From: Arthrobacter sp. zg-Y238
Lineage (GTDB): Bacteria; Actinomycetota; Actinomycetes; Actinomycetales; Micrococcaceae
DNA length: 64,000 nucleotides
NCBI RefSeq assembly: GCF_024385525.1
Contig: NZ_JANFLU010000004.1
Span: forward strand, 1 to 64,000
Reading direction: 5' to 3'
Of this stretch, positions 42,992 to 50,893 are shown one piece after another. Numbering within the stretch: the stretch's first letter is position 1; each line of letters opens with the position of its first letter. The notes below the pieces were generated by a model. The model did not search any database. It was not told where the DNA came from and worked only from the letters and a program-made list of their open reading frames with translations. A program made the translations under genes and the position numbers.

Positions 42992-45334
42992 CTAGGGAGT
43001 AAGGGCCAGGGCCTCGTCCGGCGCATGGTCGAGCAGGACGTTCAACAGCGTAACGGCGCCCTTCTTATCCAGCGGATTGTTCTTGTTGCCGCATTTGGGG
43101 GACTGCACGCAGGAAGGGCAGCCGCCGTCGCACTCGCAGGCACGGATGGCATCGCGGGTGGCTGCCAGCCAGATCCGGGCCGCCTCGTAACCGCGCTCGG
43201 CAAAGCCTGCACCGCCGGGATGCCCGTCGTACACGAAGATGGTCGGCTTCTCGGTGTCCGCATGCAGGGCAGTGGAGACCCCGCCGATGTCCCAGCGGTC
43301 ACTGGTTGCCACGAGCGGCAGCATGCCGATGGAAGCGTGTTCGGCGGCATGCAGGGAACCCGGGAAATCGGCAGGGGCAAGCCCGGCAGAGACGAGGAAC
43401 TTCTCATCGATGACAAACCACACGGCTTTGGTGAACAGTTCCTTGGCTTCAAGCTCCAGCGGCTCCTCGCCGAGGATCTCGTTCGAGATCAGGGCCTTGC
43501 GCTGGTAGGAGACCACCTGCGTGGTGACCTTCACGGTGCCGAAGCAGACCTGGATGCCGTTCCACTCGGAGGTGCGGTCCGTTTCCAGCACCTCCACCTG
43601 GGTAATGTCACGGGCCTGGGTGTAGAACTCCGGATTGGTCCGGGTGACCATGGCGCAGTGGTCAGCCTCGTTGAGCTCATCCACCAGGAACGTCTGCCCC
43701 TGATGGACGTAAATCGCGCCGGTATGCGCCTGGTACTGCGCCTGCGGGGAGTCCATGGTGCCCAGCAGCGTGCCCGTTTCGGTCTCGACGATGTTGATCG
43801 GCCCGCCGCCGGCGGCCCGCAGATTGACCATGGACGCGGCGCTTTCCGGATGCGTCCAGAACCAGCCGGAGGGCCGGCGCCGCAGATAGCCCTGGTCTAC
43901 CAACTGCTCCAGCAGCCCGCCCGCGGTGGGACCGAAGAGTTCCCGCTCGTCCGGAGTTATCGGCAGCTCGGCTGCGGCAGCGCATAGATGCGGTCCCAGC
44001 ACGTACGGGTTGGACGGGTCGAAGACCGTCGCCTCCACCGAAATGTCGAAAATGGCCTCGGGATGGTGCACCAGATAGGTGTCCAGCGGATCGTCGCTGG
44101 CCACAAACGCGGCCAGCGCGTCCTGGCCCGAGCGTCCGGCCCGGCCGATCTGCTGGAACAGCGACGCCCGGGTGCCCGGCCAGCCGGCCACCAGCACGGC
44201 GTCCAGCCCGGAAATGTCGATGCCAAGTTCCAGCGCCGAGGTGCTGGCGATGCCCAGCAGTTCACCGCTGCGCAGCCGCCGTTCCAGCTCCCGCCGTTCT
44301 TCGGGCAGGTAACCGGAACGGTAGGCCGCTACCCGGTCCGGCAGGGAAGGGTGCACCTCGTCCAGCAGCCGCCGGGTGATGGTCGCAATGGTTTCGGCAC
44401 CGCGGCGGGATTTGATGAAGGCGATGGTGCGGACCTGCGCTGCCACCAGGTTGGCGAGCAGATCGGCGGTCTCGGCCACCACCGTGCGCCGCGACCGTGC
44501 TCCGTTCTCGCCCTTCAGCTCGGTCAGTTGCGGCTCCCACAAGGCCACCGTGGTGGAACCGTGCGGTGAACGGTCCTGCGTCACTGCAGTGACCGGCGCA
44601 CCGATCAACCGGCTGAAGGAATCCGACGGTTCGGCGGACGTGGCCGAGGCGCCGATAAACACCGGATCGGCACCGTAGTACCGGCAGATCCGCCGCAGCC
44701 GGCGCATCAGGTTGGCGACATTCGAACCGAAGACACCGCGGTAGCTGTGTGCCTCGTCGATGATGACGTATTTCAGGCGGCGGAAGAACCGCGCCCACCA
44801 GGCATGGTTCGGCAGGACGCCGAAGTGCAGCATGTCCGGGTTGGCGAGCACCAGGTTGGCATGGTCCCGGATCCAGCGCCGGGCACCCGTGTCCGTGTCG
44901 CCGTCGTACGTCTCGGCACGGACCGTGGGCAGCTGCAACGACTTGACGGCGGCTAGCTGATCGGCGGCCAGCGCCTTGGTGGGGGCCAGATACAGTGCGA
45001 CGGCGCCGGACGGCTCCAGCGTGGCCCGGTCATCGAGGGAAGTGCGGTGGATCGCGTCAAGGACGGGCAGCTGGTAAGCCAGCGACTTTCCCGAAGCCGT
45101 GCCGGTGGCAATGATCGTGTGCTGCCCGCTGTGCGCGGCTTCGGCAGCTTCCATCTGGTGCGCCCACGGCTCGTGGATGCCGCGGCGCTGGTAGGCGGCA
45201 ACGACGTCGGGGTGCGCCCATTCTGGCCACGGCGCGGTAACGGCACGGCGCGCAGGAATGTGGTGCACGTGCATCAGCTGCTCGGGCTCGGCGCCGCCGC
45301 CCAGCAGCGGAATCAGGGAATCATGAAGAGCCAC
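42992..45334 (-). CDS. DEAD/DEAH-box helicase with DUF1998 zinc domain (MrfA/YprA-like)
   Basis: This 780-residue helicase has superfamily 2 motifs: Walker A ATGTASGKSLAYQLP (about 75-89), DEAH (VIIDEAHSYRG), SAT (GASATSAEP) and the Arg finger region QQIGRAGRSGQ. The C-terminal DUF1998 domain holds CECDGGCPSCVQSPKCGN, a four-Cys zinc site. Bacillus MrfA with the same layout removes DNA crosslinks. Its convergence with the tad operon is conserved in actinobacteria, hence the name 'helicase/secretion neighbourhood', but no functional link is established. The GTG start has GAGAAT 6 nt upstream. Confidence 0.93.
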   Translation of the reverse strand: MALHDSLIPLLGGGAEPEQLMHVHHIPARRAVTAPWPEWAHPDVVAAYQRRGIHEPWAHQMEAAEAAHSGQHTIIATGTASGKSLAYQLPVLDAIHRTSLDDRATLEPSGAVALYLAPTKALAADQLAAVKSLQLPTVRAETYDGDTDTGARRWIRDHANLVLANPDMLHFGVLPNHAWWARFFRRLKYVIIDEAHSYRGVFGSNVANLMRRLRRICRYYGADPVFIGASATSAEPSDSFSRLIGAPVTAVTQDRSPHGSTTVALWEPQLTELKGENGARSRRTVVAETADLLANLVAAQVRTIAFIKSRRGAETIATITRRLLDEVHPSLPDRVAAYRSGYLPEERRELERRLRSGELLGIASTSALELGIDISGLDAVLVAGWPGTRASLFQQIGRAGRSGQDALAAFVASDDPLDTYLVHHPEAIFDISVEATVFDPSNPYVLGPHLCAAAAELPITPDERELFGPTAGGLLEQLVDQGYLRRRPSGWFWTHPESAASMVNLRAAGGGPINIVETETGTLLGTMDSPQAQYQAHTGAIYVHQGQTFLVDELNEADHCAMVTRTNPEFYTQARDITQVEVLETDRTSEWNGIQVCFGTVKVTTQVVSYQRKALISNEILGEEPLELEAKELFTKAVWFVIDEKFLVSAGLAPADFPGSLHAAEHASIGMLPLVATSDRWDIGGVSTALHADTEKPTIFVYDGHPGGAGFAERGYEAARIWLAATRDAIRACECDGGCPSCVQSPKCGNKNNPLDKKGAVTLLNVLLDHAPDEALALTP

Positions 45335-45340
45335 GTGCTC

Positions 45341-45346
45341 ATTCTC
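45341..45346 (-). promoter_or_regulatory. -10 box of leaderless helicase gene
   Basis: GAGAAT on the minus strand, 6 nt before the GTG at 45334. No ribosome site is seen. Confidence 0.4.
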
Positions 45347-45404
45347 CCACCCGGAAATCCGAGGGCACGTATGTTCACTGCCGGGGGAAAAGGGGGTGCG
45401 AAGA

Positions 45405-46058
45405 TCAGAGCCGCGGCTCGAACATGACGACGGCGGCGAGGGACTCCCAGCCCAGGTACCGGTAGAGCTCCTGCCCCTCCAGCGAGGCGATAAGCAGTCC
45501 GGCGTCGGCGTCGTCCTCCAGGGCCAGTGCGGTCAATGCCCGCATCACGTAGCTTCCCAAACCCCGCCGCCGGTACGCAGGCTCGGTGATGATCCGGTCA
45601 AACACGGCGTAACCGTCAATCACGGCCACCCTTCCGGCGGCTATCGGCTGCCCCGCGTCGAGCACCGTTACGGTGCCCACCTTGTTCTCGTGGGTGCTTT
45701 CGGTTTCATAGCCGTCCCACGGCAGCACGGGGTACTCGATGTCCTGGCCCGCCATATCGGCCGCCATCAGGACCTCGTCGCTTGACCGGATCTGCATCCC
45801 GTACACCGATGCCGCGCCGTGGATTTCGTGAACCCGCGTAGTCACGATGGTGAACAGCCGGGTGGGGCTGTGCCGTGCGGAAGAAGCAAGGGCGGCGAAC
45901 TCGTCATGGGAGGGTTCGAGAGCGAAATACTCCCAGTCGTTGGTTCGGTCATGCAGGAGTGCAGCCGGGAAGCGGCCCTCATGACGGGTCCGGTACCCCC
46001 TCGCCTGGGCCCACCCGGAGACCCAGGTCTCAAGCAAATCGTCATCCAGCGCTCTCAT
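45405..46058 (-). CDS. GNAT family N-acetyltransferase
   Basis: This 217-residue protein has a C-terminal GNAT domain with the acetyl-CoA loop AYRRRGLGSYVMRALTALAL (about 158-178) and the following GLLIASLEGQELYRYLGWESLA. The N-terminal half is less conserved. The acceptor is unknown. The start has TAGTGT 6 nt upstream on the minus strand, fitting a leaderless mRNA. It is divergent from trhO across 83 bp. The gene is not coupled to the helicase, which lies downstream after 70 bp. Confidence 0.85.
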   Translation of the reverse strand: MRALDDDLLETWVSGWAQARGYRTRHEGRFPAALLHDRTNDWEYFALEPSHDEFAALASSARHSPTRLFTIVTTRVHEIHGAASVYGMQIRSSDEVLMAADMAGQDIEYPVLPWDGYETESTHENKVGTVTVLDAGQPIAAGRVAVIDGYAVFDRIITEPAYRRRGLGSYVMRALTALALEDDADAGLLIASLEGQELYRYLGWESLAAVVMFEPRL

Positions 46059-46064
46059 AGATGC

Positions 46065-46070
46065 ACACTA
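46065..46070 (-). promoter_or_regulatory. -10 box of leaderless GNAT gene
   Basis: TAGTGT on the minus strand, 6 nt before the ATG at 46058. Confidence 0.4.
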
Positions 46071-46129
46071 GCGGCCACCCGGTGGGAACGGTATGCATCG
46101 GAGATGAAATGCGGATGCCTGCCTCGGTC

Positions 46130-46135
46130 TACCCT
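46130..46135 (+). promoter_or_regulatory. -10 box of leaderless trhO
   Basis: TACCCT, 6 nt before the GTG at 46142. It is the same hexamer as before purD. It decides the start, since no ribosome site is seen. Confidence 0.45.
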
Positions 46136-46141
46136 TATCTT

Positions 46142-47035
46142 GTGGCACTGAACCGAATCGCACTGTATTACGCTTTCACTCCCCTTCCCGACCCGGATGC
46201 AATCCGCCTCTGGCAGCGCGCACTCTGCGAAAAGCTGGGCCTGCGCGGGCGCATCCTGATCTCGCAGGACGGCATCAACGGCACCGTCGGGGGTGAGCTG
46301 GACGCCGTCAAGGCCTATGTGAAGGCCACCCGGGAATATCCCGCCTTCAAGAAGATGGACATCAAGTACTCCGAGGGCTCGGCGGAGGATTTCCCGCGCC
46401 TGAGCGTGAAGGTGCGCAACGAGATAGTGAGTTTCGGCGCACCGGGCGAATTGAAGGTGGACGAGAACGGCGTGGTCGGCGGCGGAACGCACCTGCGCCC
46501 CGAAGAACTCCACCAGCTGGTGGAGGAGAAGGAAAAGGCCGGCGAGGAAGTGGTCTTCTTCGACGGGCGCAACGCCTTCGAAGCGCAGATCGGAAAGTTC
46601 AAGGGCGCCGTGGTGCCCGATGTTTCCACCACGCATGACTTCATCGCCGAACTGGAATCTGGCAAGTACGACGACCTCAAGGACAAGCCGGTGGTCACCT
46701 ACTGCACCGGAGGCATCCGCTGCGAGGTGCTCTCCAGCCTCATGGTGAACCGCGGGTTCTCCGAGGTCTACCAGATGAAGGGCGGCATTGTCCGCTACGG
46801 GGAAACCTACGGCGACAAGGGCCTCTGGGAAGGTTCGCTCTACGTTTTTGACAAGCGGATGCACACGGAGTTCACGGACGACACCGTGACCATCGGCCAG
46901 TGCGTGCGCTGCCAGGCTCCCACGAGCAAGTTCGAGAACTGCTCCAACCCGTCCTGCCGCAAGCTGACCCTGTACTGTGCGGACTGCGCATCGGACCCCG
47001 CCACGCTCCGCTGCCCTGACGGCTGCGACGGGTGA
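46142..47035 (+). CDS. trhO: tRNA uridine(34) hydroxylase, rhodanese-like (TrhO/YceA)
   Basis: TrhO makes 5-hydroxyuridine at the wobble base of tRNAs using oxygen. The 297-residue protein has an N-terminal acylphosphatase-like domain ([11 protein letters not shown], then [16 protein letters not shown]), a rhodanese domain with the reactive-Cys loop YCTGGIRCE (about 178-186) and a C-terminal Cys-rich zinc-binding region ([23 protein letters not shown]). The GTG at 46142 was chosen because TACCCT lies 6 nt upstream and the family begins at [11 protein letters not shown]; a longer reading adds 27 residues overlapping the promoter region. Confidence 0.93.
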   Translation: MALNRIALYYAFTPLPDPDAIRLWQRALCEKLGLRGRILISQDGINGTVGGELDAVKAYVKATREYPAFKKMDIKYSEGSAEDFPRLSVKVRNEIVSFGAPGELKVDENGVVGGGTHLRPEELHQLVEEKEKAGEEVVFFDGRNAFEAQIGKFKGAVVPDVSTTHDFIAELESGKYDDLKDKPVVTYCTGGIRCEVLSSLMVNRGFSEVYQMKGGIVRYGETYGDKGLWEGSLYVFDKRMHTEFTDDTVTIGQCVRCQAPTSKFENCSNPSCRKLTLYCADCASDPATLRCPDGCDG

Positions 47036-47193
47036 CCTCCGGCAATACTTAGGCCGCCCCTAACTGCCTCTATACTTCCCCACCCGGCGTTGTTAGCATC
47101 GCGGGCACGGGCGCTGACGCCCGGAACAGGCCTGACCGGAACCGGCGTCTGCCGGGCACGCCGGGATCGGGCGTAGCCCAAAGGCGGGGGAGT

Positions 47194-48972
47194 ATGGAAA
47201 CGGTTGGCACGGCGGCGGACGCCGCAGAGAATACAAATGAGTGGGACCGGATAGTCGACGTCCTTGTGGTGGGGTCGGGTGCGGCCGCGCTGACGGCGGC
47301 CATCACGGCAGCGGATGAGGGACTGGACGTCCTGGTCGTGGAGAGCACCAAACTCTGGGGCGGCACCACCTCCATTTCCGGCGGCGGTCTCTGGATGCCC
47401 AACAACCCCCTGATGAAAGCGGCAGGGGTGCAGGACAGCCAGCAAAACGCCCTCACCTATATGGAAGAGGTGATTGCCGACGTCGGCCCCGCCTCCTCGC
47501 GCGAACGCAAGTTCGCGTTCCTGCGCTCCGTGCCCGAAGTCGTGACGTTCCTGGGCGGTCTCGGGGTCCAGTGGATGCGTTCCAAGGACTACCCGGACTA
47601 CTATCCGGACCGGCCCGGCGGAATGGTCGGCCGCTCCCTTGAGGTGAAGCCCTTCGACACGAAGCTCCTGGGCCCCTGGTTCAAGCACTCGCGCGCCGCG
47701 GCGTCGGGCATTCCCGCACCCCTGGCCACCGACGACGTCTGGGAGCTCTCCCGGGCCTGGTCCACGCCGAGCGGGTTCATCCGCGGCGCCCGCTTCGTTT
47801 TCCGCACCCTCGGCGGGCTGGTCCGGGGCAAGCGGCTGTATGGTCTGGGTGGAGCCCTGTCCTCCTCGCTCATGTACATCGTGCGTAACCAGCAGACGCC
47901 GGTCTGGCTCTCGGCGCCGCTGACGGACCTGATCCAGGACGACGACGGCGCGGTGCTGGGCGCCGTCGTCCGCCGGCAGGGACGGGACGTCCGGATTCGG
48001 GCAAGGCACGGCGTGGTTCTGGGCGCCGGCGGCTTTGCACGGAACGCCGAATGGCGGGAAAAGTACCAGGGCCTGGAGAAGGAGTACTCCTCGGCCCCGG
48101 AAGGCGACCTCGGCCAGGCCATCGACATTGTGGCCGCTCGGGGCGGTGCGCTGGCCCTCATGGACGATGCCTGGTGGGGACCGACCGCCGTTGGACCCAA
48201 GGGGAAGGTGACGTTCACGCTTGCGGAGCGGTCCATGCCGTTTTCCCTGGTGGTGGACGCTGCGGGCAAACGGTTCCTGAACGAGTCCGAATCCTATGTG
48301 GATTTCGGCCACCACATGCTCGAGAACAACAGGAAAGTACCGGGGGACCCCGCCTGGCTGGTGTTCGAGGCCCGGCACGCCCGCCGCTACCTGTTCAACG
48401 CCCTGCTGATCGGGCGCAAGGACTGGACGCGGCAGGGGCTGCTGCTTCGGGACGACACGGTTGCGGGGCTGGCGGAGAAGATGGGTGTGCCGCCGGCGGC
48501 GCTGCAGGCCACGGTGGAACGGTTCAACGGCTTCGCGCAGACCGGCATCGACGAAGATTTCCATCGCGGCGACACCGTCTATGACAACTACTACAGCGAT
48601 CCGCGGGTGAAGCCGAACCCGAACCTGGGGCCGCTGGAGAAGGGACCGTTTTCCGCCGTGCGCCTGTACCCCGGGGACCTGGGCACCAAGGGCGGTCTGG
48701 TGACGGACAGCGATGCGCGCGTGCTCCGCGAGGACGGCAGCGTCATTCCCGGACTGTATGCCGCTGGAAACACCACCGCCTCCGTCATGGGCCGGACCTA
48801 TCCGGGGGCCGGGGCAACCATCGCACCGGCCGTAGTCTTCGGTTACCGCGCTGCCCGGCACGCGGCTGCCCACGCTCCCTCGGCTGTCAGTCGGGTGAAG
48901 GCGGCCACATCGGCAGCCGCGCCGGCAGCCGCACCGGCAGCGGACGTCCCGGTGCAGGGAACGGCCGGTTAG
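47194..48972 (+). CDS. FAD-dependent oxidoreductase, 3-ketosteroid-delta1-dehydrogenase-like
   Basis: This 592-residue flavoprotein has an N-terminal FAD site VVGSGAAALTAAITAADEG (about 26-44) and a C-terminal FAD block GLYAAGNTTASVMGRTYPGAGATIAP (in parts). Both match the KstD and fumarate reductase flavoprotein superfamily. The catalytic Tyr set of true KstD enzymes cannot be confirmed by eye, so steroid activity is not certain; no other steroid genes are nearby. The Ala/Pro-rich last 45 residues are low complexity. The ATG has GGGGGAG upstream. A hairpin follows at 49023-49061. Confidence 0.83.
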   Translation: METVGTAADAAENTNEWDRIVDVLVVGSGAAALTAAITAADEGLDVLVVESTKLWGGTTSISGGGLWMPNNPLMKAAGVQDSQQNALTYMEEVIADVGPASSRERKFAFLRSVPEVVTFLGGLGVQWMRSKDYPDYYPDRPGGMVGRSLEVKPFDTKLLGPWFKHSRAAASGIPAPLATDDVWELSRAWSTPSGFIRGARFVFRTLGGLVRGKRLYGLGGALSSSLMYIVRNQQTPVWLSAPLTDLIQDDDGAVLGAVVRRQGRDVRIRARHGVVLGAGGFARNAEWREKYQGLEKEYSSAPEGDLGQAIDIVAARGGALALMDDAWWGPTAVGPKGKVTFTLAERSMPFSLVVDAAGKRFLNESESYVDFGHHMLENNRKVPGDPAWLVFEARHARRYLFNALLIGRKDWTRQGLLLRDDTVAGLAEKMGVPPAALQATVERFNGFAQTGIDEDFHRGDTVYDNYYSDPRVKPNPNLGPLEKGPFSAVRLYPGDLGTKGGLVTDSDARVLREDGSVIPGLYAAGNTTASVMGRTYPGAGATIAPAVVFGYRAARHAAAHAPSAVSRVKAATSAAAPAAAPAADVPVQGTAG

Positions 48973-49022
48973 CGGGCTCTCCGGCACGGCGTTCCGGGCG
49001 GTGACCGAACGTCCGGGCAGAG

Positions 49023-49061
49023 CGGACGGGTACTTCATCGACTTGTTGGAGTGCCCGTCCG
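49023..49061 (+). terminator. Terminator-like hairpin after the KstD-like gene
   Basis: A 14-bp stem with two G-T wobbles (49023-49036 with 49048-49061) closes an 11-nt loop. A short T-stretch follows. It lies between co-directional genes. Confidence 0.6.
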
Positions 49062-49092
49062 TCGTTTGCACGGACCGCCGATAGCGCGGCCC

Positions 49093-49098
49093 TAGACT
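49093..49098 (+). promoter_or_regulatory. -10 box of leaderless methyltransferase gene
   Basis: TAGACT, 7 nt before the GTG at 49106, with no ribosome site. Confidence 0.5.
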
Positions 49099-49105
49099 GG
49101 GGGAT

Positions 49106-50725
49106 GTGATTGATTTCTCTTCCGTTCCTTCCGCACCCCGTAGCCGTGACACCTGGCTTCTCAAGGCGCTCGCCGCCGATCTGGAGGAAGCCGGATACAC
49201 CGTAAACGGTGTGGCCGGGTTCCTTGGCGAGGAAGCATCGGCGGCCCTGCAGCGGGACCAGCTGGTTCCCGCCCTGCTGGCCTGCCGTGCGGAAGCGGAA
49301 GCCGCAGATCCCCGTCGGGTGGCGGTTCCCATCCAGCTTTGGCTATTGGGGGAAACGGCTGAGCGGGCCGCACTGGACAGCGCGCTGCCGCGCACCGGCA
49401 CCGAAGGCCTCCTGGAACTCGGGCTCATTGAACGCGGACGCATCTTCGGCACCTTCCGTGCAGCAGTGGACCTGCGCCCCTACGGCACCGATGACGGCGG
49501 CACCGGTTCCGCCGGCAATCCGGACGGTGATCTCTGGGTGGCCAGCGACCTGGGCAGCCACCAGCGTCCCGGCGTGCTGCGGCGCGACCACGTCCTCGGC
49601 ATCGGACAGGCTTCCCTGAGCCTGGCCCAGCTCACCGTACGCACGCCTGTGGGACGCGCCTTGGACCTGGGCACCGGATGCGGGATCCAGACCTTCCATC
49701 TGCTCCGGCACGCGGACCATGTGACGGCGACCGACGTTTCCGAGCGTGCCCTCGGCTTCACCCGGTTCAACCTGATGCTCAACGCCCCCCAGCTGGACAT
49801 CGATCCGGACCAGCCCGAGGAGCGGTTCACCCTCCGGCTGGGCAGCCTGCTGGAGCCGGTGGCCGGCGAAAAGTTCGATCTGGTGGTCTCCAACCCGCCG
49901 TTCGTCATCACTCCGCGCACCGGCGGCGACAACGATGAAAGGTACACCTACCGCGACGGCGGCCTGGCCGGTGACGGCATCGTCGCTGCCCTGGTGGCCG
50001 GCCTCGAGGAGGTCCTGCGTCCCGGCGGCACCGCCCAGATGCTGGGGAACTGGGAGATCCCGGCTGGCCGGGACGAGGAATGGTCCGCCAGGCTCGAGGA
50101 ATGGCTTCCGGAGGGGACGGACGCCTGGGTCATCCAGCGCGAAACCCTCACCCCGACGGAGTACGCCGAAATGTGGCTCCGCGACGCCGCGCAGGGCCGT
50201 GAACGCGAGGAATACACTGCGGCGTACGCCGGTTACCTGGAGGACTTCGCTTCCCGGAATGTTGGAACTGTGGGGTTCGGCTCACTTTGGCTGCGCCGAC
50301 GGCGGAAGCCCGGCGCCGAGCCGCTGCGCAGGTTCGAGGAAATCACCCACCCCATTGAACAGCCCGTGGGTCCGCACCTCGATGCCGCCGTACGCCGGTT
50401 CGACTGGGTCACCAGCCGCACCAAGCTGGAGAACGTGCACCTTCTGGTCGCGGAAGACGTTACTGAGGAGCGCCACCAGCGCCCCGGCGCCGAGCATCCG
50501 GGTGTGATTCTGCTCCGTCAGGGCGCCGGACTGCGGCGGACCAACCTCATGAGCACGGAGCTCACCGGGTTCGTTTCCGCCTGTGACGGCGAGCTCTCCG
50601 TAGGACAGATAGTCTCAGCCCTGGCCGCCCTGCTGGATCGCCCTGAACCGGAGTTTGGCGAAAACCTGATCGCGGAAGTGCGTAATCTGGTCTTGGACGG
50701 GTTCCTCGTTCCGGACCGCTGGTAG
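49106..50725 (+). CDS. Class I SAM-dependent methyltransferase (HemK/RlmG-like)
   Basis: This 539-residue protein has an N-terminal domain of about 170 residues, a Rossmann methyltransferase core with ALDLGTGCGIQTFHLLRHA (about 189-207) and the SNPPFV motif (about 262-267), and a C-terminal domain of about 190 residues. The NPPF tetrad is typical of enzymes methylating N atoms of bases or glutamine amides. This long form usually sits just before topA in actinobacteria, as here. The substrate is unknown; rRNA is a fair guess. The GTG start lies 7 nt after TAGACT, so the mRNA is likely leaderless. Confidence 0.87.
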   Translation: MIDFSSVPSAPRSRDTWLLKALAADLEEAGYTVNGVAGFLGEEASAALQRDQLVPALLACRAEAEAADPRRVAVPIQLWLLGETAERAALDSALPRTGTEGLLELGLIERGRIFGTFRAAVDLRPYGTDDGGTGSAGNPDGDLWVASDLGSHQRPGVLRRDHVLGIGQASLSLAQLTVRTPVGRALDLGTGCGIQTFHLLRHADHVTATDVSERALGFTRFNLMLNAPQLDIDPDQPEERFTLRLGSLLEPVAGEKFDLVVSNPPFVITPRTGGDNDERYTYRDGGLAGDGIVAALVAGLEEVLRPGGTAQMLGNWEIPAGRDEEWSARLEEWLPEGTDAWVIQRETLTPTEYAEMWLRDAAQGREREEYTAAYAGYLEDFASRNVGTVGFGSLWLRRRRKPGAEPLRRFEEITHPIEQPVGPHLDAAVRRFDWVTSRTKLENVHLLVAEDVTEERHQRPGAEHPGVILLRQGAGLRRTNLMSTELTGFVSACDGELSVGQIVSALAALLDRPEPEFGENLIAEVRNLVLDGFLVPDRW

Positions 50726-50893
50726 GTCCCGCGCCTGTCCCGGTGCGGGTCAGTGCCTGCGGTGCTTTCCGGTTACCCTAGTGCTGGGGCATCGCGCATA
50801 CTGTCTGTGGATGTACCGGACTGCCGATGCACCAAAGCGCCGGAACAACGCGCCCCAAAACTTATTTGAACCACCCCGTTACGTAGGAGAACA

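Noticed and set aside
37658-45334. A novel defence or secretion island because a helicase, an ATPase and unknown proteins lie together
   Set aside because: The set is the well-known actinobacterial tad plus DUF1998 helicase neighbourhood, with the same order as in mycobacteria.
46840-49452. An 870-codon open frame on the minus strand opposite trhO and the KstD-like gene
   Set aside because: Its translation is Arg/Gly/His-rich with no domain, while the plus strand encodes intact TrhO and flavoprotein motifs. Long antisense frames are normal in GC-rich DNA.
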